From the NCBI RefSeq assembly GCF_000003195.3, contig NC_012878.2, forward strand, positions 16,361,262 to 16,425,261: a stretch of DNA of 64,000 nucleotides. The letters are read 5' to 3'. Of the stretch, positions 1-9,575 are shown in pieces. The notes beneath the pieces were generated by a model, which worked only from the letters and a program-made list of their open reading frames with translations, had not been told where the DNA came from and did no database searches. Numbering within the stretch: position 1 is the first letter of the stretch; every line of letters begins with the position of its first letter. A program made the translations under genes and the position numbers. This DNA comes from Sorghum bicolor (taxonomy: Eukaryota > Streptophyta > Magnoliopsida > Poales > Poaceae).

Positions 1-123
1 CAACAACAAGGTGAACACAAAGATGCCACATCTATTTTTTATTCTTTAAAGTAAGAATTGAAGGTTTCATTTTCTTTTGTTTGTTGCGTTCTGATTTTTT
101 AAAGAAATGTTGCATTGTGTTCT
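1..123. other. unassigned AT-rich left edge
   Basis: No ORF, RNA gene or repeat is recognisable here. It may be the sequence into which LTR H inserted, or part of an older element; the fragment is too short to tell. Confidence 0.3.
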
Positions 124-302
124 TGTAACATAGTACTTTGATTATTACCAGGGCGACACTAGGCTCACGTTTCTTGATGCCTTGTTACCAGGATAAATAA
201 ATATTTTACCTAGCATATATTTTAAGAAAATTATATGTACTACTTAAACTTTGCATCAGGATCAATTTTGTATTGATTTTGTTCCCTATTACTATTGCAC
301 AT
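124..302 (-). repeat. element H LTR, left fragment (tentative)
   Basis: The segment starts TGTAACAT at 124. The piece resuming after element A ends ATGTTACA at 14040, which gives an 8-bp terminal inverted repeat like that of LTR F. The bases before it (GTTCT) match the bases after 14040 (GCTCT) at four of five positions. The left boundary is an inference from these two facts only. Confidence 0.35.
298..302. repeat. target-site duplication of element A, left copy
   Basis: CACAT, identical to 9571-9575, directly abuts the TG of the left LTR. Confidence 0.95.
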
Positions 303-333
303 TGTTGATATTTGGGAACGCAATAAGGAATTG

Positions 334-351
334 ATCCGCAAGCGCACGGAT
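334..351 (-). promoter_or_regulatory. LTR tail hairpin, element A
   Basis: The arms ATCCG and CGGAT enclose an 8-nt loop (TGCGCTTG in the sense strand). The same loop with different but still pairing arms occurs in LTRs B, C and D. The second copy in A is at 8402-8419. Confidence 0.6.
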
Positions 352-1111
352 ATCGGTGAGCACTTCACCCGGGAGGTTATCCAGAGTATTGTATTTATTT
401 TTTTACCACTAGGAGAAAGAGTGCATCTGACTAACCGGTCTATTACTACTAACCTTTAGGCACAAAGAATGTCTTTCGATGTGAGTGATAAATAGAGAAG
501 ACTGCAACCGTAGTCTCCTTCTAACCTTGGTAAGGATGATCTACTGTTCTAATGGGGAGGCTAACGGAATCTAGACACCACAAAGGATGTTCAACCCGCA
601 CCTATAAACCCTATACTTCCTGCTAACGAGATGTGATCTACAAAGGTAGCTCGGAATTGTCACGTTCCTCACTACTACCACGGTCCAGCTAGTCAGGGAA
701 TATCTATGAGTACCCCAGCCTAAACACCACGTTTACGCCAGCAAATGATTACTCTAAACTCTACGTGAAGAGATTAAAGTAAACTCATAAACCATAAGAA
801 CAATAAAACAAGAACTTACTAGAATTTAGAAGTCGAATTACTGAAGAATCCTAGGAGCAACCTTCGGGTTAGGAGAACTTGATCCCGCAGGTACAAGCTT
901 GGAGTAGACACCGACAGGTCGGGCTTCCTCCACTCTACACCTCCACTCTATCTCTCTCAATCTAGTAGAAACTAGAAGATCTATTTCTACCTTACATTGA
1001 TTGCTAAGCCTAAAAAGAAATATTAATTAGAGAAGAGGTTTTCCTTCGAGGGCACCCCTCAGTCTCTATGATAATTTCTTCATGTCTTCTCCAGGGGCTA
1101 GGGGGCCTTGC

Positions 1112-1119
1112 TTATATAG
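1112..1119 (-). promoter_or_regulatory. TATA box of element A 3' LTR
   Basis: On the minus strand this reads CTATATAA. It lies about 115 bp downstream of the GGGCG-type palindromes. The equivalent box in the 5' LTR is at 9167-9174. Confidence 0.65.
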
Positions 1120-1537
1120 TCCTCCCCTTCTATGCGTTTTTGGGTCGATAGGCGAGGTGGTACTATGTTTTTCTTGATCTGATAGGTCGGTGGAATATCC
1201 CGAGCGAAAGAGTCCTGATTTGGCTCCAACAGGGGGGCGGGCGCCCAGGCTACCAGGGCGGGCGTCCTGGGCCTGGCCCAGTTTCGCCTCCGCTTCGGTC
1301 TCGTGGCTTCTGGAGTCTTCTAGATGATGGAAAATTACGCGATGCGTTGATATCTCTATGTAATCCCGACATGTGGGCCTTTCTTCCTTATTTCCTGATA
1401 ACCCCGTGCAGAAACAGATAAACAACAAAACTCGTGGAATTCTGTCAGATCAAACCCTAATTCTAGGTGATGGTTGCATATTGGTCCTTTCTCTTGTTTA
1501 TTTGATAATTAAAATTGATACTTAAGAACCGTCAACA

Positions 1538-1556
1538 AATACCCCCATACTTAGGC
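1538..1556 (-). promoter_or_regulatory. polypurine tract of element A
   Basis: On the minus strand the bases just before the 3' LTR read AAGTATGGGGGTATT. This is the plus-strand priming site expected in a gypsy element. A hairpin (1557-1577) lies directly upstream. Confidence 0.8.
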
Positions 1557-1577
1557 TTTTACTCGTCCTCGAGAAAA
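1557..1577 (-). promoter_or_regulatory. PPT-proximal hairpin, element A
   Basis: On the minus strand TTTTCTCG and CGAG(T)AAAA pair around an AGGA loop, with one bulged T. The CTCG...CGAG core recurs beside the PPT of elements B, D and F. Confidence 0.55.
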
Positions 1578-2836
1578 GGATGGTTAAGAAAAATATCTGG
1601 GGTAAACATTTTAAAACATTCTCTATATAATTGCAGGGTGTTAAAAATCCACTGTATACCATAGTCAAGGAAGTTTATGATCAAGAGTAAAGATTCTCTC
1701 TTCTCAATCCTATCACTTGGAGTTTTTTGTATATTTTTGAATGAAAGTTAGTATACCTTTTTATCCTCATAGGTTCTCTCAGATCACTCATTATCTTTTA
1801 TATATATCTCACTGAGGCTGTTTTATTTTGCAAAAATTCTCAAGCATACTTACTTTGCATTTATTGCCTGATCAAAACGGGATCCGAGGAGGGGAATGTC
1901 ATACTCTTAGATCTAAGACTTTGAAAATTAAAAACTTTGTCAACTCTTGCTGGCATATTGCTTATTAGAGGGACCATGGGCTATCATTTTTCTCTTTTTT
2001 TTTAAGTGGATACCGAGGTACCCCTAATTCTACTGCCGGACACTTGTCCATTTTTTTCTGCGAGGTTGTCGAGCACTTGCTCCTTTTTATTTTTCTCGAA
2101 ATATCTCTATTTTTGCATAGCCCATGCCTCTAATGCAATAATACTTCGGAAGAGTGAATCTTACTGAAATAATATCTTGATCTTGGGAGCATGATAAATC
2201 TCTCAACAAGGGTCTAACTCATTTTGAACAAACTCAATACAGAGCAGATAGCTTTTATAATCATAATTAATATTTGCAGTCTTATCAGGCATATAAAACA
2301 CTGAGGATGGTAGCTATAATTTTGAATATTTTGAAATAAATTCTCCAAGCAACAATGATATCAAGAATAAGAAACTCATACTCTACCATCACATATTCCA
2401 TATTGACTTAAGTACACAGGGTTTTAAAATGATTTTATAATAATTGCAAGTTTTCAGGAAATATCATAGATTGAGATTAATCATGATTAGAAATATTTTA
2501 ATCTTTTTATTTTATCATGTCGGAAACAATAATCTGCATAATCCAGAATAAATGTATGTATGAAGTAAAGTGTGCAGAGTGTGTACCTGAATGATGGAGT
2601 GGTGTAGTCGGAGTGTGGTTAGCATGTCGAGGGATCTCCCCCATACTTGTTTTCTGCTTTCTTGCACAAAAATAAAGTAGAGACACACAAGACATAATAA
2701 TAATAGTAATACTCTTTATTAATCTTGAGGCATTCATTACAAAAGACTGATAGCAAACTGATAATAATAGTAAACCTAAACCGAATTTAAAGATAGATAA
2801 CTAAGATGCATTGCCTCAAGGTCTAATCTAGATAAC
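1578..2836 (-). other. element A non-coding 3' region
   Basis: This AT-rich stretch lies between the second ORF and the PPT. The minus-strand ORF at 2507-2737 shows no recognisable domain and I do not accept it. The region contains the structured block at 1976-2126 and, at about 2173-2215, a segment resembling one in element D (about 52668-52710). Confidence 0.6.
1976..2126 (-). ncRNA. putative structured 3' UTR module, element A
   Basis: A perfect 10-bp inverted repeat (CATGGGCTAT and ATAGCCCATG) closes a 151-nt block. On the minus strand the block holds GAGCAAGTGCTC and GGACAAGTGTCC mini-hairpins and the segment CAGTAGAATTAGGGGTA. Element B has the same block at 31171-31402 with changed but pairing stems. 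The function is unknown; packaging, export or 3'-end formation are possible. Confidence 0.55.
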
Positions 2837-3466
2837 TTAGTGACGCTCTAATTCCTTGATCTTCTTGTTGGCACTGGCAAGATCCTGCCTAAGGCCTAGT
2901 ATAACGGTGTTGTGGTTAGAGAGCTGCCTAGTGAGGGAATTGATCGAGGACTGGAGGTCTATGATAACTCTATCTAGCCTGCGAACTTCCTCATCAATAT
3001 CCATTATAGTCTTGCGACGCTTGGGAGGTGTCTCAAAAGCATTGAGAGAGTGCTTTGGGGCTGCCTTTGGAGGGATGAAACGGACTTTGGCTGCTCTAAT
3101 CCCTTCAAAGTAAGGCCTTTCCTCCTCTGTAGTGTAGCGAATACTACTGATCTCGCCGCTTCGGTTGGTCTTGACTCCAACGACCCTCTCATTGGGTCTA
3201 GGTGGAAGGATCCTTGTGCCGATTGGCACCTTGATAGTGGTCTTCGTCTTGGATGATGATCCTTTGAGGAGTAGGGGTTGTGGCGGTGCGGTGAGAACTG
3301 GTTGAGCATGGTAAGATTGGGCGGAGCTACGTTGGCGTAATGCCATGGCTTCTAGCTGACGCTCTGTGTTGGCCGGGACGAGAGCACGGGCATCGGGGTC
3401 TTCCACAGGCTCCATGTTGAGGTTGAAGGGGATGACTTCCCAATCATCGTGGTACTTCTCGGCCAT
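2837..3466 (-). CDS. element A second ORF (env-position protein)
   Basis: This intact 209-codon ORF lies downstream of integrase, where Athila-type elements often carry an extra (env-like) gene. I see no signal peptide or membrane segment, so it is not a recognisable envelope. A basic stretch, PPKRRK at about residues 148-153, could be a nuclear localisation signal. The last roughly 55 residues (LDRVIIDLQSS... to the end) have coiled-coil heptads. It has its own upstream TATA box (3578-3585) and two palindromic motifs (3729-3761), so it may be made from a separate transcript. No nonsense codon is present, unlike in the adjacent gag-pol. Function unknown. Confidence 0.65.
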   Translation of the reverse strand: MAEKYHDDWEVIPFNLNMEPVEDPDARALVPANTERQLEAMALRQRSSAQSYHAQPVLTAPPQPLLLKGSSSKTKTTIKVPIGTRILPPRPNERVVGVKTNRSGEISSIRYTTEEERPYFEGIRAAKVRFIPPKAAPKHSLNAFETPPKRRKTIMDIDEEVRRLDRVIIDLQSSINSLTRQLSNHNTVILGLRQDLASANKKIKELERH

Positions 3467-3577
3467 TGGAGTAGCAAGGAACTAATAAAATTTTAATTGA
3501 AGGAGAGCTAATCAAGCTCTAATTGAAGGAGAGAAAGCTTGGTGGCTTGGTGTTTGAAAACTGAGGTCAGGGGTCTG

Positions 3578-3585
3578 TTTATATA
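3578..3585 (-). promoter_or_regulatory. internal TATA box before element A second ORF
   Basis: On the minus strand it reads CTATATAAACAG, about 110 bp upstream of the ATG at 3466. It lies downstream of the paired palindromes at 3729-3740 and 3750-3761. This is the same order as in the LTR, which suggests a second promoter. Confidence 0.5.
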
Positions 3586-3728
3586 GGGGTCAAAAGGATG
3601 CCTCTATGGGTTGTTCGGGTTGCTCCCGTCGATGTGCGTGCAAAACTTTCCATCCGAGGGACTATTCGGATCACCCTAAGTGCATTTTCCATAACAGAGA
3701 AAGTCGGGACCGAGAGGGAACAGAGGCT

Positions 3729-3761
3729 GGGCGCCCGCCCACTTGACCTGGGCGCCCGCCC
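3729..3761 (-). promoter_or_regulatory. paired GGGCGCCCGCCC palindromes, element A internal
   Basis: Two identical 12-bp copies start exactly 21 bp apart (3729 and 3750). Each is an inverted repeat GGGCG-NN-CGCCC. The same pair with the same 21-bp spacing occurs in A's 3' LTR and in B's LTR and B's internal region. A GTGGGCCCAC palindrome follows at about 3779. Confidence 0.6.
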
Positions 3762-3870
3762 TCTCTCTGGCCCCTCTGTGGGCCCACTTTTTCGAGCGCG
3801 TTTCTAGATGCGAAATTATTTAGAAAAATATATATATGACCCAAAACCATCAGACCAAAAGTGTCGGGCT

Positions 3871-6800
3871 CTAATTCTCCATGGGAAGGTAAAAATGGAC
3901 TACGTCTATTTCTGCAAATTCCTCATTGGGCTCTAAAAATAATTTAAGACATTGACCATTTACCTTGAATAACGTACCTTCGCTGTTTTGAAGTGTGATA
4001 GCTCCGTGGGATGATGAATTGATTACCTTGAATGGTCCTTCCCATTTGCTCCGGAGTTTTCCATGCCCGAAAAGCTTCACCCTGGAAATAAAAAGTAATA
4101 CCTTATCTCCGGGTGTGAACTCCTTCTTCTTGATTCTCTTGTCATGCCACCTCTTGACTCTTTCTTTGTAGATTTTTGAATTGTGATATGCCTTCTCTTG
4201 CCATTCTTCCAATTCTGATAGTTGCGTTCTTCTATAATCTCCAGCAACATCCAGGTCCATATTCCATCTCTTTATGGCCCAGTGTGCTTTGAACTCTAGT
4301 TCAACAGGTAGATGGCAAGTCTTCCCGTACACCAATTGGTATGGAGACATTCCAATTGGGGTCTTGTATGCTGTCCGGTATGCCCAAAGTGCATCAGGTA
4401 ACTTGTCTTTCCACGCCGTTCCCATTTCATTTACTGTCTTCTGAAGAATATTCTTGATTTGTTTGTTGGAAGTCTCTGCTTGGCCACTTGTCTGAGGATG
4501 ATAGGGGGTAGCGACGTTGTGACGGATTCCATGTCTTGATAGATATTGCTTGAAGCGTTTGTCGATGAAGTGTGCTCCTCCATCACTTATCACTACTCTG
4601 GGGACTCCAAATCTTGGAAATATAATTTCTTCAAACATCCTCTTTGAATTGACATTGTCGGCATGCTTGCAAGGTAATGCCTCTACCCACTTGGAGACAT
4701 AGTCAACTGCCACCAAGATGTACTCACACTTCTTTGATGGAGGAAATGGACCCATGTAGTCTATTCCCCAGACATCAAAGAGCTCAATCTGAAGGTTGTT
4801 GGTGAGTGGCATTGCATCCCTTGTATTTATGTTTTCGTGCCTTTGACATGGCCCACATCTTCTAATATATTGCTTCGTGTCTTCATACATTGTAGGCCAA
4901 TAGAATCCACACTGCCAGATCTTTGAATGTGTACGGAATGCTCCATAGTCACCTCCATATGGTGATGAATGACATCTGTCGATGATCTTCCATCCTTCCT
5001 CAGTGGTCACACATCTCCTGAGTAAGCCGTCAGAGCATACTCGGAAGAGGTATGGCTCATCCCATATATGTGAACGACTTTCTTGAAGAAGCTTCTTCTT
5101 GTTTGCTCCTGGTGGTACATACCCTGAAACCATAAAATTAACAATATCTGCATACCAGGGGTTAGACCTGTTAATCCCGTAGAGCATGTCGTCCCGGAGT
5201 GAATCATTGATGGGGGTTTCCTGTGGACTCTTAAAATACATTCTAGACAAGTGATCAGCAACAGAATTTTCTACTCCCTTTTTATCTTTTATTTCTAAGT
5301 CAAATTATTGGAGTAATAAGATCCATCTAATCAGGCGAGGTTTAGCATCCTTTTTAGTGAGCAAATATTTTAATGCAGCATGATCAGTGTAAACAATTAT
5401 TTTAGCTCCAACTAAATAAGATCTAAATTTATCTATGGCAAAGACAACAGCCAGAAGCTCTTTTCCTGTCAAAGTTTTACTGGCATAAGCAATTGCATGA
5501 TGCTTTTTATTTTTAGTTTGTCCCAATACTGCCCCCACAGCATAATCACTAGCATCACACATAATTTCAAAAGGCAACGACCAATCAGGGGGTTGAATGA
5601 TTGGTGCAGAGATGATTGCTTTCTTTAATAAATTGAAAGATGTTAGACATGCATCATCAAATTCGAAAGGAGCATCCTTGGCTAGCAAAAGAGTATGTGG
5701 GCTAGCAATAAATGAAAAATCTTTTATGAATCTACGATAAAAACCAGCATGGCCAAGAAAGCTTCGAATTCCTTTTATGTTCACAGGTGGAGGTAGTTGT
5801 TCAATTACTTCAATTTTTGCTTTGTCTACCTCAATACCTCTTTCAGACACTAAGTGTCCCAGCACTATTCCTTCCCTAACCATAAAATGACATTTTTCCC
5901 AATTAAGGATTAAGTGCTTTTCTTCACATCTTTGCAAAACCTTGTCTAAGTTTTCAAGACAACTATCAAAAGTTTTTCCATAAACAGAGAAATCATCCAT
6001 GAAAACTTCCATAATCTCTTCAATCATATCAGAAAATATAGACATCATGCATCTTTGAAAAGAAGCTGGTGCATTACATAACCCAAAAGACATTCTACGG
6101 TAAGCATAAGTTCCATAAGGGCATGTAAAAGTGGTTTTGCTTTGATCATCGGGATGGATCGGGATTTGGTGATATCCTGAGTATCCATCTAAGAAACAGA
6201 AGAACGAATGGTTTGCTAACCGCTCTAGCATCTCATCTATAAAAGGTAAAGGAAAGTGATCCTTTCTCGTGGCTTTATTTAGTTTTCTATAGTCTATGCA
6301 CATCCGCCATCCTGTGACGGTGCGTTGCGGAATTAGCTCGTTGTTTTCATTCATAATAACTGTCATGCCTCCCTTTTTGGGCACAACTTGTACTGGGCTT
6401 ACCCACTCACTGTGCGGCACAGGATATATAATCCCTGCATGCAGCAACTTTATAACTTCCTTTTTAACTACCTCTCTCATAGTGTTGTTAAGTCTACGTT
6501 GGGGTTCTCAAGAGGGTGTAACAGAAGGATCTGTTGGAATACGATGGGTACAAATCATAGGACTGATTCCTGTAAGATCTTGAAGTGAGTAGCCAAAAAC
6601 CGAGTGATGTTTCTCAAGAATGGTCATTAATCGCAGAGTTTGATCCTGAGTGAGTTTATCGCTAATGATCACAGGGAACTCTGGATTATTGTTTAGGAAA
6701 GCATAGGTAAGACCGGGTGGTAAAGTTTTAAGCTCTATGGGAGGCCTAGGTGTTTCTGCAAACTCATCTAAGGGTTCAGTCTCGGAAGGTTCGTCTTCTT

Positions 6801-8121
6801 CTTCAGTGAAGAAAGGAGTTTCGTCTTCTAAGTCTGGTTCATCTAAAAGCTCTAGAGATGCAGCCTTTACTTCCTCCATAGGATCAGGCAAAAGATATGA
6901 CTCGGCCTTATTGTTTAAGGAGTGTGAAATTATTATTGGGAATTTAAAGGTTTTTCCAAAAGAAATGTGTAGCTTTCCAGTATGACCTTCATAAAGGAGT
7001 CTTCTAAAAGGTTGTCCTATCAATAGGTCGAAATCCCATGTATCAAAGATATAGAAGTTCAAATGAACCATGGAACCTTCTACCGTAAGAGGTAGAATAT
7101 TAATAATTCCAAGACTGGGGACTAATCGTCCCGAAGATTCCTTTATGACCTTTGTTGTGGGGGTTAAGACAAGATTTTTAAATAGTTTAAGTGCAAAAGA
7201 TTCAGACATAATGTTGATCCCCACAACAGGATTATAAAGAGCATTAAATCGATCAGAATTATAGGCACAGCGTATAGTTATAGAGGGTGTGTCCAAACGG
7301 ATCACATCAGAGGAAAGCTCTGATTCCTCCAACCATTCGCTACTCATGACTGAGATAAGCTCTCTCAATTGATATTCACTTGGTAAATAAATGCTAAACT
7401 GGCCGTTTTGGGGTTTGTCAATAGAATGGTAGTTTGAAATGTTTCCAAAATCGGCAAAAAGATCGGATTCTATATCCAGCATGAAGTCCGGTGGTGGAAT
7501 TTCTTCCTCTTGTGGCTCAAAACTTGGATTAGCTAAAGTAGATGAAGAATTTGGCAGAGTGTCTACTTCAGCTTCGTAGGTTTCATCATGAAGGGTATTA
7601 TCCATCTCAGCTTCTAGGATTCTATCTAGGATCACTCTTGCTTCATCAGCAGGGATGCGAAAGAAAGAACCTCTAGACATTGTGTGAAGCATTTGTTTGT
7701 GATTTTTATGAAGACCTCGAAAAAAGTGAAATAAAAGAACAGGGTCTTCAAGATTAAGGTTTGGACCATATTCTAAAAGATCAGAAAAACGTTTCCAGGA
7801 TTTTCCCAAAGTTTCATTATCTTTTTGTTTAAAAGATAGGACTTCGAGTCTAAGGTCGGCTATACGGTCAAGGGAATAGAAATCTAGACAAAAGTTGGCT
7901 CGTAAAACTCCCCTTTCACCTTGTTGTTGACTTATCTTCTGACTGTACCATTGTCTAGCTTCTCCCCTTAAAGAAAAAGGAAAAAGCTTCCAACGTAAAG
8001 TCTTATCAGAAATGCCTTCAATGCAAAGACAATCACATGTTTGCTCAAAATCTCTAATATGAAGGTAAGGGTTTTCGTCTTCCTTTCCCGAAAAAGATAG
8101 GTTTTGAATCATGGCAATCAA
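3871..8121 (-). pseudogene. gag-pol: element A gag-pol, broken by two nonsense codons
   Basis: One reading frame of about 1416 codons encodes the polyprotein that forms the particle, copies the RNA and integrates the cDNA. Order: gag (roughly the first 190 residues), a linker, a protease-like region (ending LLIGQPF) in which I find no catalytic Asp-Ser/Thr-Gly, RT with FMDD, RNase H ([11 protein letters not shown]), then integrase. The integrase has a zinc-binding H/C cluster, the two core aspartates (GIDYMGPF and ISDGGAHF) and the glutamate in GQAETSN. I see no CCHC zinc knuckle in gag. Stops are TGA at 6508-6510 (probably from CGA) and TAA at 5305-5307 (probably from GAA). No frameshift separates the pieces, so decay is recent. 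Confidence 0.9.
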
Positions 8122-8344
8122 CCTAGAACTTAACTTATACTAGGATGTTTGGATAGGCTGTGATGATTCCCATGGTAAAAGGTCAGTTGCTAAAGGGATT
8201 GCAGACTCATGGATCGATTTAGAATTTTGGTTTTCCATAAGGTAAGAATAAAGAAAATAAATAAAGGATATAAAAGATAAGAAAAGATAAAAGTATAGAT
8301 ACAAGCTAGTAGCAAGACATAGGTTATCTCAGCAACCGTCTTTC
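8122..8344 (-). other. element A 5' leader
   Basis: Short untranslated leader between the primer-binding site and the gag start at 8121. I see no conserved element in it. Confidence 0.6.
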
Positions 8345-8362
8345 TCCCCGGCAACGGCGCCA
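8345..8362 (-). promoter_or_regulatory. primer-binding site of element A (tRNA-Asp type)
   Basis: The plus strand reads TCCCCGGCAACGGCGCCA, which is the 3' end of plant tRNA-Asp(GUC) as I know it. It sits 8 nt inside the 5' LTR boundary. Identical sites occur in B (25656-25673) and D (58387-58404). Confidence 0.85.
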
Positions 8363-8370
8363 GAAATGCT

Positions 8371-9570
8371 TGTTGATATTTGGGAACGCAATAAGGAATT
8401 GATCCGCAAGCGCACGGATATCGGTGAGCACTTCACCCGGGAGGTTATCCAGAGTATCGTATTTATTTTTTTACCACTAGGAGAAAGAGTGCATCTGAGT
8501 AACCGGTCTATTACTACTAACCTTTAGGCACAAAGAATGTCTTTCGATGTGAGTGATAAATAGAGAAGACTGCAACCGTAGTCTCCTTCTAACCTTGGTA
8601 AGGATGATCTACTGTTCTAATGGGGAGGCTAACAGAATCTAGACACCACAAAGGATGTTCAACCCGCACCTATAAACCCTATCCTTCCTGCTAACGAGAT
8701 GTGATCTACAAAGGTAGCTCGGAATTGTCACGTTCCTCACTACTACCACGGTCCAGCTAGTCAGGGAATATCTATGAGTACCCCAGCCTAAACACCACGT
8801 TTACGCCAGCAAATGATTACTCTAAACTATACGCGAAGAGATTAAAGTAAACTCATAAACCATAAGAACAATAAAACAAGAACTTACTAGAATTTAGAAG
8901 TCGAATTACTGAAGAATCCTAGGAGCAAGCTTCGGGTTAAGAGAACTTGATCCCGCAGGTACAAGCTTGGAGTAGACACCGACAGGCCGGGCTTCCTCCA
9001 CTCTATCTCTCTCAATCTAGTAGAAACTAGAAGATCTATTTCTACCTTACATTGATTGCTAAGCCTAAAAAGAAATATTAATTAGAGAAGAGGTTTTCCT
9101 TCGAGGGCACCCCTCAGTCTCTATGATAATTTCTTCATGTCTTCTCCAGGGGCCAGGGGGCCTTGCTTATATAGTCCTCCCCTTCTATGCGTTTTTGGGT
9201 CGATAGGCGAGGTGGTACTATGTTTTTCTTGATCCAATAGGTCGGTGGAATATCCCGAGCGAAAGAGTCCTGATTTGGCTCCAACAGGGGGCGGGCGCCC
9301 TGGGCCTGGCCCAGTTTCGCCTTCGCTTTGGTCTCGTGGCTTCTGGAGTCTTCTAGATGATGAAAAATTACGCGATGCGTTGATATCTCTATGTAATCCC
9401 GACATGTGGGCCTTTCTTCCTTATTTCCTAATAACCCCCTGCAGAAACAGATAAACAACAAAACTCGTGGAATTCTGTCAGATCAAACCCTAATTCTAGG
9501 TGATGGTTGCATATTGGTCCTTTCTCTTGTTTATTTGATAATTAAAATTGATACTTAAGAACCGTCAACA
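8371..9570 (-). repeat. element A 5' LTR
   Basis: 1200-bp LTR matching 303-1537. It has a TATA box at 9167-9174 and only one palindrome copy (9289-9300). It ends ACCGTCAACA, followed by TSD CACAT. Confidence 0.95.
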
Positions 9571-9575
9571 CACAT
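9571..9575. repeat. target-site duplication of element A, right copy
   Basis: CACAT, identical to 298-302. Confidence 0.95.

Larger units (their letters stand above)
303..1537 (-). repeat. element A 3' LTR
   Basis: The 1235-bp repeat runs from TGTTGATATTT to ACCGTCAACA and matches 8371-9570. It is about 35 bp longer than the other LTR, partly because it keeps a second copy of a 12-bp palindromic motif (1235-1246 and 1256-1267) that the 5' LTR lacks. Confidence 0.95.
303..9570 (-). mobile_element. element A: Athila-like Ty3/gypsy retrotransposon
   Basis: This 9268-bp element is complete. It has two LTRs, TSD CACAT, a tRNA-Asp-type primer-binding site next to the right (5') LTR and a polypurine tract next to the left (3') LTR. 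In minus-strand order it holds gag, a protease-like region, RT, RNase H, integrase and a 209-codon second ORF. The RT has the FMDD motif and the residue pattern I associate with the Athila lineage. Two nonsense codons interrupt gag-pol, so this copy is inactive. It lies inside the old LTR H, in the same orientation as H. Confidence 0.93.

Noticed and set aside
1066..1428. 120-codon ORF in LTR A, repeated at 9121-9461 and similar to ORFs in LTRs B and C
   Set aside because: It spans the TATA-proximal region and the palindromes, differs in length between the two LTRs and carries no domain. Similarity follows from LTR homology.
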